Positions 16,871 to 25,966 of a DNA stretch of 64,000 nt are shown in pieces. The first letter of the stretch is position 1. The number at the start of each line of letters is the position of its first letter. Below the pieces are notes generated by a model, which worked only from the letters and a program-made list of their open reading frames with translations, ran no database searches and was not told where the DNA came from. A program made the translations under genes and the position numbers. The DNA comes from JACCXE01 sp963718605 (lineage in GTDB: Bacteria > Actinomycetota > Acidimicrobiia > Acidimicrobiales > JACCXE01), in the NCBI GenBank assembly GCA_963718605.1, contig OY970363.1, positions 2,542,001 to 2,606,000 on the forward strand. Direction: 5' to 3'.

Positions 16871-17621
16871 AACCGCTGCGGAGATTCGCCGCGATCGCCG
16901 CCTCGATCGCCGCGGTCAGCCTTCCACCGGACTGGTCGCTGAGGTCGAAGCGGTCACAGGCGACACCATCCACAGTCGCCACGCTGGCCGCGTGAATGTC
17001 GGCGCCCGCGCTCGCAATGGCGACCGCCAACGCATGGAGCAGGCCGGGCTTGTCCGACGCGCTGACTTCGCAGCTGGTGTAGCCGGACGACGATGAGTGA
17101 TCGAAGGTCAGCGAGGCGTCTGCGACGGGCGGGGCCGACAGCGGCTGCGTGAGCGCCCACTCGAGCGCGGCGTGCAACGCGTTGACGTCTGGTGCGGCGG
17201 CGGACCGTACGACCAGCGCCTGTAGTGCCGCGCCGTCATCCCACGTCGCGATCACGGCCTGGACGACGTCGATGCCGGCGTGCACGAGCGCGCCGGTGAA
17301 CCGTGCGAGCAACCCGGGGCGGTCATGACTGGCGATGTCAACGTGCCAGGTGCCCGCGACGCGCCCGGGCGTGGCCACGACGCGGACTTCGCCGTCGGAT
17401 GGAGGCGGTTCGAGCAGCGCGGCGTGGCGCGCGATGTCGCTCCCTGCGTGCGCGAGGGCGTACGCAGGGAGCGCGCTCCTGACGCGTCGCTCCACCGCGG
17501 AACCCGACTCGACCAACCGGAGCGCCGCGTCGAGGCGGCGCGCGACCTGATCACGATCGGTCTGCGTCAGCGAGGGCTTCCAGCGAGCATTCGGTGGACG
17601 ACGAAGACGCGGCAGCCTCAT
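16812..17621 (-). CDS. Tandem ACT-domain protein resembling the GlnD C-terminus
   Basis: Protein of 269 residues. After a basic N-terminus, the stretch RRVRSALPAYALAHAGSDIARHAALL looks like the linker after the HD domain of GlnD. Two ACT domains follow, around WHVDIASHDRPGLLARFTGALVHAGIDVVQAVI and CEVSASDKPGLLHALAVAIASAGADIHAASVATV. The nucleotidyltransferase and HD domains of GlnD are absent. In GlnD, ACT domains bind glutamine and set PII uridylylation, so this could be a glutamine or nitrogen sensor for the operon. It is the last gene of the nitrate operon and its ATG overlaps the nasA stop by 4 nt. The role is inferred; the ACT domains are clear. Confidence 0.78.
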   Translation of the reverse strand: MRLPRLRRPPNARWKPSLTQTDRDQVARRLDAALRLVESGSAVERRVRSALPAYALAHAGSDIARHAALLEPPPSDGEVRVVATPGRVAGTWHVDIASHDRPGLLARFTGALVHAGIDVVQAVIATWDDGAALQALVVRSAAAPDVNALHAALEWALTQPLSAPPVADASLTFDHSSSSGYTSCEVSASDKPGLLHALAVAIASAGADIHAASVATVDGVACDRFDLSDQSGGRLTAAIEAAIAANLRSGFSGQVYRDRSTSARRPVRS

Positions 17622-19816
17622 CGGCGCTTCCCGCGCGTGGCCCGCACCTGCACCTTGCCGCTCTTGTACGACGGTTGACGCGAGTACGAGTCGAAGGACG
17701 CATTCGTGAGCTTGTTCGTCTGCGCGTAATGCATCGGGATGAAGACCTGGCCGGCGCGCACGATCGGCGTGACCCGGGCGCGCGCTTTCATGGTGCCGCG
17801 CGGCGACTCGACGACCGCCCAGTCGCCGTCGGTCAAGCTGCGCGCTTCGGCGTCCACGGGCGAGATCTCGATGTACGCGTCCTCCTCGCTGAGCGAACGC
17901 AGCACCGCTGACTTCGTCGTGCGGGTCCCGGTATGCCACTGGCTCGAACTCCCGCGACCGGTCAAGAGGAACAACGGGAAGTCGGCGGTGACCGCTTCGG
18001 GCACCGGACGCGGTTCCTCGAACACGAAACGGGCCATTCCGTTGGGGTGGTGGTAGCGGCCGTCCTCGAACAACCGGCGCTCGTCGCCGGCCACGAGATC
18101 CGTGCCGGCGGTGAAGGGCCATTGGATGCCTCCCGCGCGGTCGATCATGTCGTAGCCGTCGATGCCGGACATGTCGCAAGGCCGGCCCTCTGAGAGCCGC
18201 GTGATGATCCCGAAGACCGCCTCGGGCGACTGCCACTCACGGAACAGGTCGCCACAACCCCACGCGTCGGCGATGAGCCGGAAGATCGAGAAGTCGGCAA
18301 GCGCGTCACCCGGCGCGACTGAGACGCGTTTGATGATGCCGACGCGTCGTTCGGAGTTGATGAAGGTTCCTTCCTTCTCACCCCAGCCCGCGGCCGGCAG
18401 AAATAGGTGTGCGAGCGCGGCGGTTTCGGTAGTGGGGTACATGTCCTGCACTACGAGAAACTCGAGCTTGCTGAGCGCGTCACGCGCCATGTCCTGGTAG
18501 ATCCACGAATGCGCCGAGTTCGTGGCGACCACCCACAAACCTCGGATTCGCCCGGCGCGAATGCCGTCGATGATCTGGTCGTAGGCGAGGCTTGGCTTGT
18601 CGGGGATGTGCGCCGCGTCGATGCCGAGGCGGTCAGCGACGTCTTGACGGTGGTCCGCGTTCGCGAAGTCCCGGCCGCCGAACAGGTTGGTGGTGTTGCT
18701 GAACAACCGGGAGCCCATCGCGTTGCACTGGCCGGTAATCGAATTCGCGCCGGTGCCCGGACGGCCCATGTTGCCCGTCATCAACGCGAGGTCAATCAGG
18801 GCCTGCGCGGTCCGGGTCGATTCATGGCCCTGGTTGACGCCCATCGTCCACCAGAACGACACGCGTTTGCCCGCGTGGATGGTGGCCGCGAATCGCTCAA
18901 TGTCGGTGACGGACAAGCCGCTGGCCGCGCTAACCCGCTCGGGCGTGAAGGCGGCCACATGCTCGGCGAACTCGGCGAAGCCCTGCGTGTGCGCGGCGAT
19001 GTAGTCGCGGTCGATCCATCCCTCGCGCACGAGCACGTGCGCGATGCCGTAGAACAACGCGAGATCCGACTTCGGTGCCAGCGCGAAGTGCTGGGTTGCC
19101 GCCATCGCTGTCTCGGTTGCGCGCGGGTCCACCACGATGATCTCGGGGTTGTGCGGATTGCGGCACACCCGCTCCCACAGGATCGGGTGCGCGATGCACA
19201 GGTTCGATCCGACGAGCACGATCACGTCGGACTCTTCGAAGTCGGCGTATGTGTAGGGCGGCGCGTCGAAGCCGAAGGACTCCTTGTAGGCGACCACCGA
19301 CGTGGCCATGCACTGCCGCGTGTTGCCGTCGCCGTGCACCATGCCCATGCCGAACTTCGTCAGCGCGCCGAGAAACGCCATCTCTTCGGTCGGAATCTGG
19401 CCGGTCGACAGGAACGCCACCGATTCCGGCCCGTGCGCGTCGAGGATCGAACGGAAACCGTTGACGAACGTCGATATCGCCGCTTCCCACCCGATGGGTT
19501 GCACGCGTCCGCGGGCGTCGCGCCATAGCGGCGTGGTGCCCCGGTCGGCTGCTTTGAGCGGGGTCAGCGCCTCCCAACCTTTCGGACACGCCATGCCGAG
19601 ATTGACGGCGTAGTCCGTGGTCGGCGTGAGGTTGACGGCGACGCCGTCCTTCAAATGCACGTCGAGGGAACACCCCGTCGAGCAAAACCCGCACACCATC
19701 GCGGTCGTGCCGTCCGGCTTCAGGCGGACCGGCACTTGTCCGAGACCGAAGCCACCGGGTTCGCGCACGAGCTCCTGCGTCAGCTCACCGGTTTTCTGCT
19801 GGAGGCTCGGGCTCAT
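17618..19816 (-). CDS. nasA: Assimilatory-type nitrate reductase, molybdopterin catalytic subunit
   Basis: Protein of 732 residues of the DMSO reductase family. Cys42, Cys45, Cys49 and Cys77 (VCGFCSTGC ... ACPKGW) bind an N-terminal [4Fe-4S] cluster. Cys169 in GDGNTRQCMATSV is the probable molybdenum ligand, as in NasA, NarB and NapA. The C-terminal molybdopterin-binding domain ends with FIPMHYAQTNKLTNASFDSYSRQPSYK, typical of assimilatory enzymes. No Tat signal is seen, so it should work in the cytoplasm. Neither a C-terminal [2Fe-2S] domain nor a flavoprotein domain is fused, so electrons must come from a partner, probably the FeS-DmsC protein encoded just upstream in the operon (ATGA overlap). 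Confidence 0.92.
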   Translation of the reverse strand: MSPSLQQKTGELTQELVREPGGFGLGQVPVRLKPDGTTAMVCGFCSTGCSLDVHLKDGVAVNLTPTTDYAVNLGMACPKGWEALTPLKAADRGTTPLWRDARGRVQPIGWEAAISTFVNGFRSILDAHGPESVAFLSTGQIPTEEMAFLGALTKFGMGMVHGDGNTRQCMATSVVAYKESFGFDAPPYTYADFEESDVIVLVGSNLCIAHPILWERVCRNPHNPEIIVVDPRATETAMAATQHFALAPKSDLALFYGIAHVLVREGWIDRDYIAAHTQGFAEFAEHVAAFTPERVSAASGLSVTDIERFAATIHAGKRVSFWWTMGVNQGHESTRTAQALIDLALMTGNMGRPGTGANSITGQCNAMGSRLFSNTTNLFGGRDFANADHRQDVADRLGIDAAHIPDKPSLAYDQIIDGIRAGRIRGLWVVATNSAHSWIYQDMARDALSKLEFLVVQDMYPTTETAALAHLFLPAAGWGEKEGTFINSERRVGIIKRVSVAPGDALADFSIFRLIADAWGCGDLFREWQSPEAVFGIITRLSEGRPCDMSGIDGYDMIDRAGGIQWPFTAGTDLVAGDERRLFEDGRYHHPNGMARFVFEEPRPVPEAVTADFPLFLLTGRGSSSQWHTGTRTTKSAVLRSLSEEDAYIEISPVDAEARSLTDGDWAVVESPRGTMKARARVTPIVRAGQVFIPMHYAQTNKLTNASFDSYSRQPSYKSGKVQVRATRGKRR

Positions 19817-21462
19817 CGCGGTCGGCTTGCGGCCGTGAAGAACAGGGTGCGTTCGGCGAACTCGCCCAGGCCGGCGGCCGCGAGGGCAACTGACACGGCG
19901 ACTGCGTGCGCCCAGTTCGGGTGGACAACGCCGGAGGTCGCGGCGATAGCGAGAGGAAGCAGCACCGCGCCGACGAGGCCAAACGTGAAACGTGCGACGG
20001 TCACTCGGCGAAGGTCACGCGTCATTAGGCGCGCTCGGCGCGCCGCTTCGGCCTCGCGGTCGTGCAAGAGGTGACGCAGCGCGGCGAGCTCACACAGCAA
20101 TTTCAACGCGCCGACCGCGCCCATTACTGCGAGCAGCCCGCGCACGTTGGACAGCGACGATGCGACGTCAAGCGACGGACGGGCAAAAGACGACACGATC
20201 GTCGCCCACGCGACGGTGCCGAGGCCGAGGATCATCGCGCTGCCGACGAATTTCGCCGACACATTCAGGGGCCGCCAGGACGACCGGTGCGTGTTCGTGT
20301 AGATCAGCACGGAGCACACGATGCCGGCGAGCCCGAACGCGGCAACCGCGGCGCCCAGACCGCGGGTGAACGCGCTGTCCGCAGAAGGCCAGCCAAACCA
20401 CAGCGCCGCCGCGTACGGGACGGCGAGCCCGGTGAAGCCACCGAACGCGACGACTTCCCGGCTCAGCCAGGAGTGTCGCAACCCGATCACCGCGCGGTAC
20501 GCGTACAAGGGGCGGCCGAGGTGCAGTGTCGACGCGGCCAACGCGAGCAGGCCCATCCCGGCGATTACGACGGCGTCGAAGGTGGGGACGCTGCCGCCGC
20601 TGCGGTTCGTGAGCCAGCGCAGCAGGACGTCGGACACGAACGCACCGACCGACAATTGCGTGAGTACGAGCATGATTGCCAGGGGTGGGTGCGCGTGGGC
20701 GGGGCCGTCGTCGGACGAGCGCGACAGCGTCGCGGTGTCAAAGCCCCGGCTGCTGCGGTAGCTCGTTGTCGGCGCCGTGATGCGTGACGGCGGCGCGCCC
20801 GGCACCAACACGCTGTCTTGCGTGGCCGCGATCACTGCAGCGACGTCCACCAGCGTGATCGAGATGGCCTCGTTCGGACACGACTGAACGCACGCGGGGG
20901 CCTCGCCGGCCGACAGCCGGTCTGAGCACATGTCGCATTTGCGGACGATGCCAAGGCGATCGTTGAACGTCGGTACTTCGTAGGGGCAGCTCAGCGTGCA
21001 GTAGCTGCAACCGATGCACTGATCGTCGAGGTGACGCACGATGCCCGTGACGGGATCCTTTTCGTAGGCGTCGACCGGGCAGCCGTTGAGGCAAGCCGGA
21101 TCGACGCAGTGGTGGCAGGCCGCGGTTACCGTCTGTTGGAACGGCTTCTCGTCGCGGATGCCCATTATCCGGCTGACCTTGCGCCACGCCTCGTCGTCGT
21201 CGAGCCCGTTCAGGCTGTGGCACGCGGCCACACACGCCTTGCAGCCCGTGCACGTGTCGAGGTCCACGGCGAACCCGTATTGCTGGCCCGGGGCGGGGGC
21301 GGTCGCGGGCAACAAGTCGCGGTAGTACCGGGCCTGCACGGGCCCGGTACTTTCCTGGTGTCGTTGACTGAATCGTTCGACGGCGGTGAGGTCGGCCTGC
21401 GCCGCCAACCATCGGTCGACCGGCGTGTCCTCAACCGCCTCGACGGCGGAGAGCAGCGTCAA
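19813..21462 (-). CDS. Fusion of four-cluster ferredoxin and DmsC-type membrane anchor
   Basis: Protein of 549 residues. The N-terminal 240 residues have four Cys groups (CTGCKACVAAC, CHHCVDPACLNGCP, CIGCSYCTLSCP, CDMCSDRLSAGEAPACVQSCP), as in DmsB/NrfC electron-transfer subunits. From about residue 255 come eight or so hydrophobic segments like the DmsC quinol-oxidising anchor (STLHLGRPLYAYRAVIGLRHSWLSREV is the clearest stretch). The two parts are normally separate proteins. It lies between nirD and nasA with 4-nt overlaps on both sides, so it probably passes quinol electrons to the nitrate reductase. No Tat signal is present, so the clusters should face the cytoplasm. Confidence 0.85.
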   Translation of the reverse strand: MTLLSAVEAVEDTPVDRWLAAQADLTAVERFSQRHQESTGPVQARYYRDLLPATAPAPGQQYGFAVDLDTCTGCKACVAACHSLNGLDDDEAWRKVSRIMGIRDEKPFQQTVTAACHHCVDPACLNGCPVDAYEKDPVTGIVRHLDDQCIGCSYCTLSCPYEVPTFNDRLGIVRKCDMCSDRLSAGEAPACVQSCPNEAISITLVDVAAVIAATQDSVLVPGAPPSRITAPTTSYRSSRGFDTATLSRSSDDGPAHAHPPLAIMLVLTQLSVGAFVSDVLLRWLTNRSGGSVPTFDAVVIAGMGLLALAASTLHLGRPLYAYRAVIGLRHSWLSREVVAFGGFTGLAVPYAAALWFGWPSADSAFTRGLGAAVAAFGLAGIVCSVLIYTNTHRSSWRPLNVSAKFVGSAMILGLGTVAWATIVSSFARPSLDVASSLSNVRGLLAVMGAVGALKLLCELAALRHLLHDREAEAARRARLMTRDLRRVTVARFTFGLVGAVLLPLAIAATSGVVHPNWAHAVAVSVALAAAGLGEFAERTLFFTAASRPR

Positions 21463-21800
21463 GCCAACCCAACCTCGACCCGGCCGTTAACCAGGCGCAC
21501 CGGGAATGTCAGCAACGACACCGTGGGGTCGTCGAGACACTCGCCGGTCTCCAGATTGAAGTTCTGCTTGTAGACGGGCGAGGCCACCTTGGGCACGCCC
21601 GCCCTCGAACCGACGATGCCGCGTGAAATCACGTACGCCTGTGAGAACGGGTCGAAGTTCGACACCGCGAACACGACCCCGTCCTGCAGACGGAACAGCG
21701 CCACCTGGTAGTCGCCGACCATGGCGGCGGCCCCGCGCGACTCGGTGAGGTCGGTGAACGCGCACACGTCGGTCCAGGTCGCGAGCTGGGTGGTGGTCAT
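21459..21800 (-). CDS. nirD: Nitrite reductase (NAD(P)H) small subunit
   Basis: Protein of 113 residues of the Rieske-like fold. It matches NirD: WTDVCAFTDLTESRGAAAMVGDYQVALFRL, then VFAVSNFDPFSQAYVISRGIVGSRAGVPKVASPVYKQNFNLETGECLDD. The His and Cys ligands of true Rieske proteins are replaced, as is normal for NirD. It joins NirB to reduce nitrite to ammonium in the cytoplasm. The ATG at 21800 overlaps the nirB stop; the longer frame upstream to 22880 is only a shadow of nirB. Confidence 0.95.
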   Translation of the reverse strand: MTTTQLATWTDVCAFTDLTESRGAAAMVGDYQVALFRLQDGVVFAVSNFDPFSQAYVISRGIVGSRAGVPKVASPVYKQNFNLETGECLDDPTVSLLTFPVRLVNGRVEVGLA

Positions 21801-24328
21801 ACCTTTGCCTCCAAGGGGACGGGCTTTTCGTTGGGGAAGGCCGGTCGCACCTGGCCGCGCTCGGGCACCATCACGACGTTCGGATCCGATCGATCGTCGT
21901 TGATGAAGCTCCGGAAGCGGGCCAGGCGCGCCGGGCTGTTGACCGTCGCGGTCCATTCGCATTCGTACGTCGCGACGTGGTGTTCCATTTCGGCCTCGAG
22001 CTCGGCGTTGATCCCGAGGCTGTCGTTGATGACGACGGTGCGCAGGTACTCGATGCCACCCTCGAGCTTGTTGAGCCATGTCGCGGTGCGTTCCAACCGA
22101 TCGGCGGTGCGCACGTAGAACATGAGGAAGCGATCGATGTACGCGACGAGCGTGTCGTCGTCCAGGTCCTCGGCTAACAGGTCGGCGTGGCGGGGACGCA
22201 TACCGCCGTTGCCGCCGACGTACAGGTTCCACCCGCGTTCGGTGGCGATGACGCCGAAGTCCTTGCTCTGCGCCTCCGCGCATTCTCGAGTGCAGCCCGA
22301 CACCGCCGACTTGATCTTGTGAGGCGCCCGCAGGCCGCGGTAACGCAACTCGAGGCGGATCGCCATCGCCGTCGAGTCCTGCACACCGAAGCGGCACCAC
22401 GTGGAGCCCACGCAGCTCTTCACGGTGCGTAGCGCCTTGCCGTACGCGTGGCCCGACTCCATACCCGCATCGATCAGTTTCGACCAGATCGCGGGGAGTT
22501 GGTCGACCGTCGCGCCGAACAGGTCGATGCGTTGGCCACCCGTGATTTTTGTGTAGAGACCGAACTCCTTTGCCACGTTTCCGATGGCGATCAGCTGGTC
22601 CGGGGTGATCTCGCCGCCGGGCACGCGCGGCACGACCGAGTACGTGCCGTCGCGCTGAATGTTGGCGAGGAAGTGGTCGTTGGTGTCCTGCAGCGTCGCC
22701 TGCTCGCCGTCGAGGATGTACCCACCGCCCATCGACGCCAGCATCGAAGCGATGGCGGGCTTGCAGATCTCGCAACCCAGGCCCGAACCGTGCGACGTCA
22801 GCACCTGGGTGAACGACACCAGGCGGTGGACGCGCACGATGTCGAACAGCTCCTGCCGCGAATACGCAAAGTGTTCGCACAGGTCGTTGCGCACCTCGAC
22901 GCCGCTCTTGCGCAGTTCGTCCTTGAGCAACTCGGTCACTATGGGTACGCAGCCGCCGCAGGTGATGCCGGCCTTCGTGCAGGCCTTGACCTGGCTGAGC
23001 TCGGTGAGCGCGCCGTCGTTGATCGCCCCGCAGATGGCCGCCTTGCTCACGTTGTTGCAGGAACAGACCGTCGCTGTGTCCGACAGCGCGCCCACGCCGA
23101 CCGCGGCCGCGCCGCCGTCGGTTGACGGGAAAATCAGCTGCTCCGGATTCTTCGGCGTCGGCATATCGCCGCGGGACATCTGCAACAGCAATTGGTAGGC
23201 CGACGCGTCGCCCACGAACACGCCGCCCAACACCTGGGTGGCGTCTTCGTTCACCACGAGCCGCTTGTAGATCTTCTTGACCGGGTCGTCGAAAGTGATC
23301 TCGCGTGCGCCGGCGGTCGCGGCAAACGCATCACCGAAACTGGCCACGTCGACGCCCATCAATTTCAACTTCGTCGACAGGTCGCCGCCGGAGAACGTTG
23401 CGTCTCCCTCGAGAATTTGGTCGGCCGCCACGCGAGCCATCTCGTAGCCCGGCGCGACGAGCCCCCAGATCCGCCCTTCGGCCAGCGCGCATTCGCCCAC
23501 CGCGTACACATCGGGATCCGATGTGCGGCAGGCGCCGTCGACGATGACGCCGCCCCGCTCGCCGACGGCGAGGCCGCAGGAGCGTGCCAGTTCGTCGCGA
23601 GGACGGATGCCGGCGGAGAACACCAGTACGTCGACGTCGAGCGCGGTGCCGTCGGCGAACCGCATCGTCGCGACCCGCCCGTCGGGTCCCGCCGCGATCT
23701 CTTGCGTCGACGCGCCGGCGTGCACGGTGATGCCCAGCGACTCGATGTGGGCCCGCAACGTCGCGCCGCCGCCTTCGCACACCTGCAGCGGCATGAGCCG
23801 CGGCGCGAACTCGATCACGTGGGTCTCGAGCCCGAGCAGCTTGAGCGCGTTCGCGGCCTCGAGACCCAGCAGCCCGCCTCCGATCACGGCGCCCACCCGC
23901 TTGCCGTCGGCCGCGGCGCGGATGGCGTCCAGGTCGTCGATCGTCCGGTACACGAAGCAGCCGGCCAGGTCATTGCCCGGAATGGGGGGCACAAAGGGCG
24001 ACGAGCCCGTGGCGAGGACGAGCGCGTCGTATTCGACGACTGCTCCGCAACTCGACACGACGGTCTTGGCGTCACGATCGATTTCGACGATCGACTCGCC
24101 GAGGTGCAGGTTGACCGGGTCGTAGGCACCGGGCTCGACGAGCGACAGCTCCTCGGCCGTGGTGCCCGACATGTATGCGCTCAGCCCGACGCGGTCGTAC
24201 GCCGCACGGTCCTCCTCGCCGAACACGATGATCTCGACGTTGCCGCCCCCGTCGCGGTCGAGCAGCGTCTCGACCACCTTGTGGCCAACCATGCCGTTGC
24301 CGGCGATGACGACACGTTTGCGACTCAC
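21797..24328 (-). CDS. nirB: Nitrite reductase (NAD(P)H) large subunit
   Basis: Protein of 843 residues. In order: an FAD/NAD(P)H oxidoreductase domain (VVIAGNGMVGHKVVE, then GAVIGGGLLGLEAANALK), a BFD-like [2Fe-2S] domain (CSCNNVSKAAICGAI ... TCGGCVPIV), and a sulfite/nitrite reductase domain with the siroheme and [4Fe-4S] cysteines in CVGSTWCRFG and SGCTRECAEA. It reduces nitrite to ammonium. GTG at 24328 was preferred to the ATG at 24403 because it overlaps the narK stop (GTGA) and gives VSRKRVVIAGNGMVG, the family start. Confidence 0.95.
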   Translation of the reverse strand: MSRKRVVIAGNGMVGHKVVETLLDRDGGGNVEIIVFGEEDRAAYDRVGLSAYMSGTTAEELSLVEPGAYDPVNLHLGESIVEIDRDAKTVVSSCGAVVEYDALVLATGSSPFVPPIPGNDLAGCFVYRTIDDLDAIRAAADGKRVGAVIGGGLLGLEAANALKLLGLETHVIEFAPRLMPLQVCEGGGATLRAHIESLGITVHAGASTQEIAAGPDGRVATMRFADGTALDVDVLVFSAGIRPRDELARSCGLAVGERGGVIVDGACRTSDPDVYAVGECALAEGRIWGLVAPGYEMARVAADQILEGDATFSGGDLSTKLKLMGVDVASFGDAFAATAGAREITFDDPVKKIYKRLVVNEDATQVLGGVFVGDASAYQLLLQMSRGDMPTPKNPEQLIFPSTDGGAAAVGVGALSDTATVCSCNNVSKAAICGAINDGALTELSQVKACTKAGITCGGCVPIVTELLKDELRKSGVEVRNDLCEHFAYSRQELFDIVRVHRLVSFTQVLTSHGSGLGCEICKPAIASMLASMGGGYILDGEQATLQDTNDHFLANIQRDGTYSVVPRVPGGEITPDQLIAIGNVAKEFGLYTKITGGQRIDLFGATVDQLPAIWSKLIDAGMESGHAYGKALRTVKSCVGSTWCRFGVQDSTAMAIRLELRYRGLRAPHKIKSAVSGCTRECAEAQSKDFGVIATERGWNLYVGGNGGMRPRHADLLAEDLDDDTLVAYIDRFLMFYVRTADRLERTATWLNKLEGGIEYLRTVVINDSLGINAELEAEMEHHVATYECEWTATVNSPARLARFRSFINDDRSDPNVVMVPERGQVRPAFPNEKPVPLEAKV

Positions 24329-25842
24329 TGCGCGGGCACGGCCGAGAACTGTGGTGTGCCCGCGATTTCTGTCGCGAATTCGCCGCGAAGGTAAACGGCC
24401 CACGTGACGCCGGCCAGCACGATGTAGGAGGCGAGGAACGTCATCAATGCCGGCACCGCCCAGTCGGCGTGATCGGCCGCGATGGCGAGCTTCTCGGCCG
24501 GTGTCGCGGCCGCGGTGACGAGTGCCGACACGTGCAGGCTGGCTTGGCGCAGCACCACTTGGATGAGCACGCCGCCGAAGGCACCGATGGCGCCGATGAC
24601 GCCGATCGAAGCCGCCGCCTGGCGCTTGAAGCTCAGCGTCGCCTCGGCGGCGCCGACGCCACCTTCAGCTGCGGCCCGACGGCCGAGCGCTTGGAAGATC
24701 GACGGGATCATCTTGTAGGTCGAGCCGTTGCCCATGCCGGCGAGCAGGAAGAGCACCTGGAAGGAACCGAAGAACACCACGAAGCTGTGGCCGCGCACTC
24801 CGCTGATCGCCACCGCCGTGGCCGCAACCATTCCGACGAAGACGGCGAGCGTGACCTTCGCTCCGCCCACCCGGTCCGACAACCATCCGCCCAAGGGACG
24901 GGCGATCGAGCCGACCAGCGCACCGGTGAAGCCAAGGCCCGCGAGGTATGTCGCAATGAACGGGTGCGACGCCAGGAACTCAGGGAACGTGTTCTTGATG
25001 ACGAGTGGCAGGGCGAACGAGAAGCCGATGAACGAGCCGAACGTACCGATGTAGAGGACCGACATGATCCACGCGTGGCTGTGCTTCATCGACGCCTTGA
25101 GTGGGCCGGTGTCGCTCTTGGCCTGGCTGAGGCTGTCCATGAAGAAGAACGAAGTGATGACAGCGATCGCGATGAGTGGCAGCCACACGAGCCCGGCGTG
25201 CGCGAGGTGCACCGTATGGGGCTGAATCTTCACCGCGGCGGACGGGACGCCGATGATGATCGCAAGCGGCACCGCGATCTGCGCGACCGAGACACCGAGG
25301 TTGCCGCCCGCCGCGTTGAGCCCGAGCGCAAAGCCCTTCCTCTTCTCGGGATAGAAGAACGAAATATTCGCCATCGACGACGAGAAGTTGCCGCCGCCGA
25401 GGCCGGCGGTGGCCGCGCACAGGAGCAACACCCAGAACTGCGTGCCGTGGGGCTGGTCCAAGAGCCAGCCGCTGGGCACGACGATGGCGAGCAGAAGCGT
25501 CGGGATGAACAACAGGGAGGCCGACACCGTGGTCCACGCCCGTCCCCCGAACTTCGGTACGGCGAGGGTGTAGGGCAACCGCAGGACGGAACCAACCAGG
25601 TTCGGAATCAACGTGAGGGTGAACAGTTCCGACAGCGACATCTTGATGCCGGCGTTGCCCAGGTTCAGCACGACGATCGTCCACAAGACCCACACGACAA
25701 AACCGAGGTGCTCGGCGAACATCGACAGGATCAGGTTCTTCCGCGCGACGGGCTTACCCACGGTCTCCCAGAACGTTTCGTCTTCCGGGTCCCAGTGGTC
25801 GATCCAGTGTCCGCGACGGGCGAGGTCGATAAGTGCGCTCAT
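24325..25842 (-). CDS. narK: Nitrate/nitrite MFS transporter
   Basis: Protein of 505 residues with 12 predicted membrane segments and both nitrate signatures: GLGGGNFSSSMANISFFYPE and, in the second half, GMGNGSTYKMIPSIF. The N-terminal HWDPEDETFWETVGKPVARKN is typical of actinobacterial NarK. It takes up nitrate for the reductases encoded downstream and could also export nitrite. A gap of 124 nt separates it from the regulator gene upstream on the same strand, so it may have its own promoter. Confidence 0.94.
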   Translation of the reverse strand: MSALIDLARRGHWIDHWDPEDETFWETVGKPVARKNLILSMFAEHLGFVVWVLWTIVVLNLGNAGIKMSLSELFTLTLIPNLVGSVLRLPYTLAVPKFGGRAWTTVSASLLFIPTLLLAIVVPSGWLLDQPHGTQFWVLLLCAATAGLGGGNFSSSMANISFFYPEKRKGFALGLNAAGGNLGVSVAQIAVPLAIIIGVPSAAVKIQPHTVHLAHAGLVWLPLIAIAVITSFFFMDSLSQAKSDTGPLKASMKHSHAWIMSVLYIGTFGSFIGFSFALPLVIKNTFPEFLASHPFIATYLAGLGFTGALVGSIARPLGGWLSDRVGGAKVTLAVFVGMVAATAVAISGVRGHSFVVFFGSFQVLFLLAGMGNGSTYKMIPSIFQALGRRAAAEGGVGAAEATLSFKRQAAASIGVIGAIGAFGGVLIQVVLRQASLHVSALVTAAATPAEKLAIAADHADWAVPALMTFLASYIVLAGVTWAVYLRGEFATEIAGTPQFSAVPAQ

Positions 25843-25966
25843 GCCGAGTGATTCAACAGACCGGAAGATTCACGTCGATTGCTGCACCGTGAACGTCGAA
25901 CGGCAACAACGGCACGTTCGCCTTGAGGCGGTGTGAGGGTGCGGAAACAAGAACGCAACACTCGGT
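25843..25966 (-). promoter_or_regulatory. narK upstream region
   Basis: This 124-nt gap separates the regulator stop from the narK ATG. It contains an inverted repeat, CGAACG at 25897-25902 and CGTTCG at 25915-25920, with a 12-nt spacer. On the plus strand GATTCA occurs twice (25850-25855 and 25867-25872). No TANNNT hexamer at leaderless distance was found, so narK probably has a 5' leader. Confidence 0.35.

Noticed and set aside
18407..19528. Long plus-strand open frame (373 codons) inside the nitrate reductase gene
   Set aside because: It is antisense to nasA, whose motifs are certain. Its translation is Arg/Val/His-rich with no recognisable motif, as expected of a GC-rich shadow frame.
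23192..24394. 400-codon plus-strand frame inside nirB
   Set aside because: Antisense to a complete NirB; low-complexity Arg/Val/Asp-rich product and no start signal.
24469..25851. 460-codon plus-strand frame inside narK
   Set aside because: Antisense to NarK with both nitrate signatures. The product is a charged Arg/Glu/Asp mix typical of shadow frames.
25843..25966. GlnR box upstream of narK
   Set aside because: Runs such as GTGAAC and GGCAAC occur, but spacing and sequence do not fit the two-half-site GlnR pattern well enough to report.
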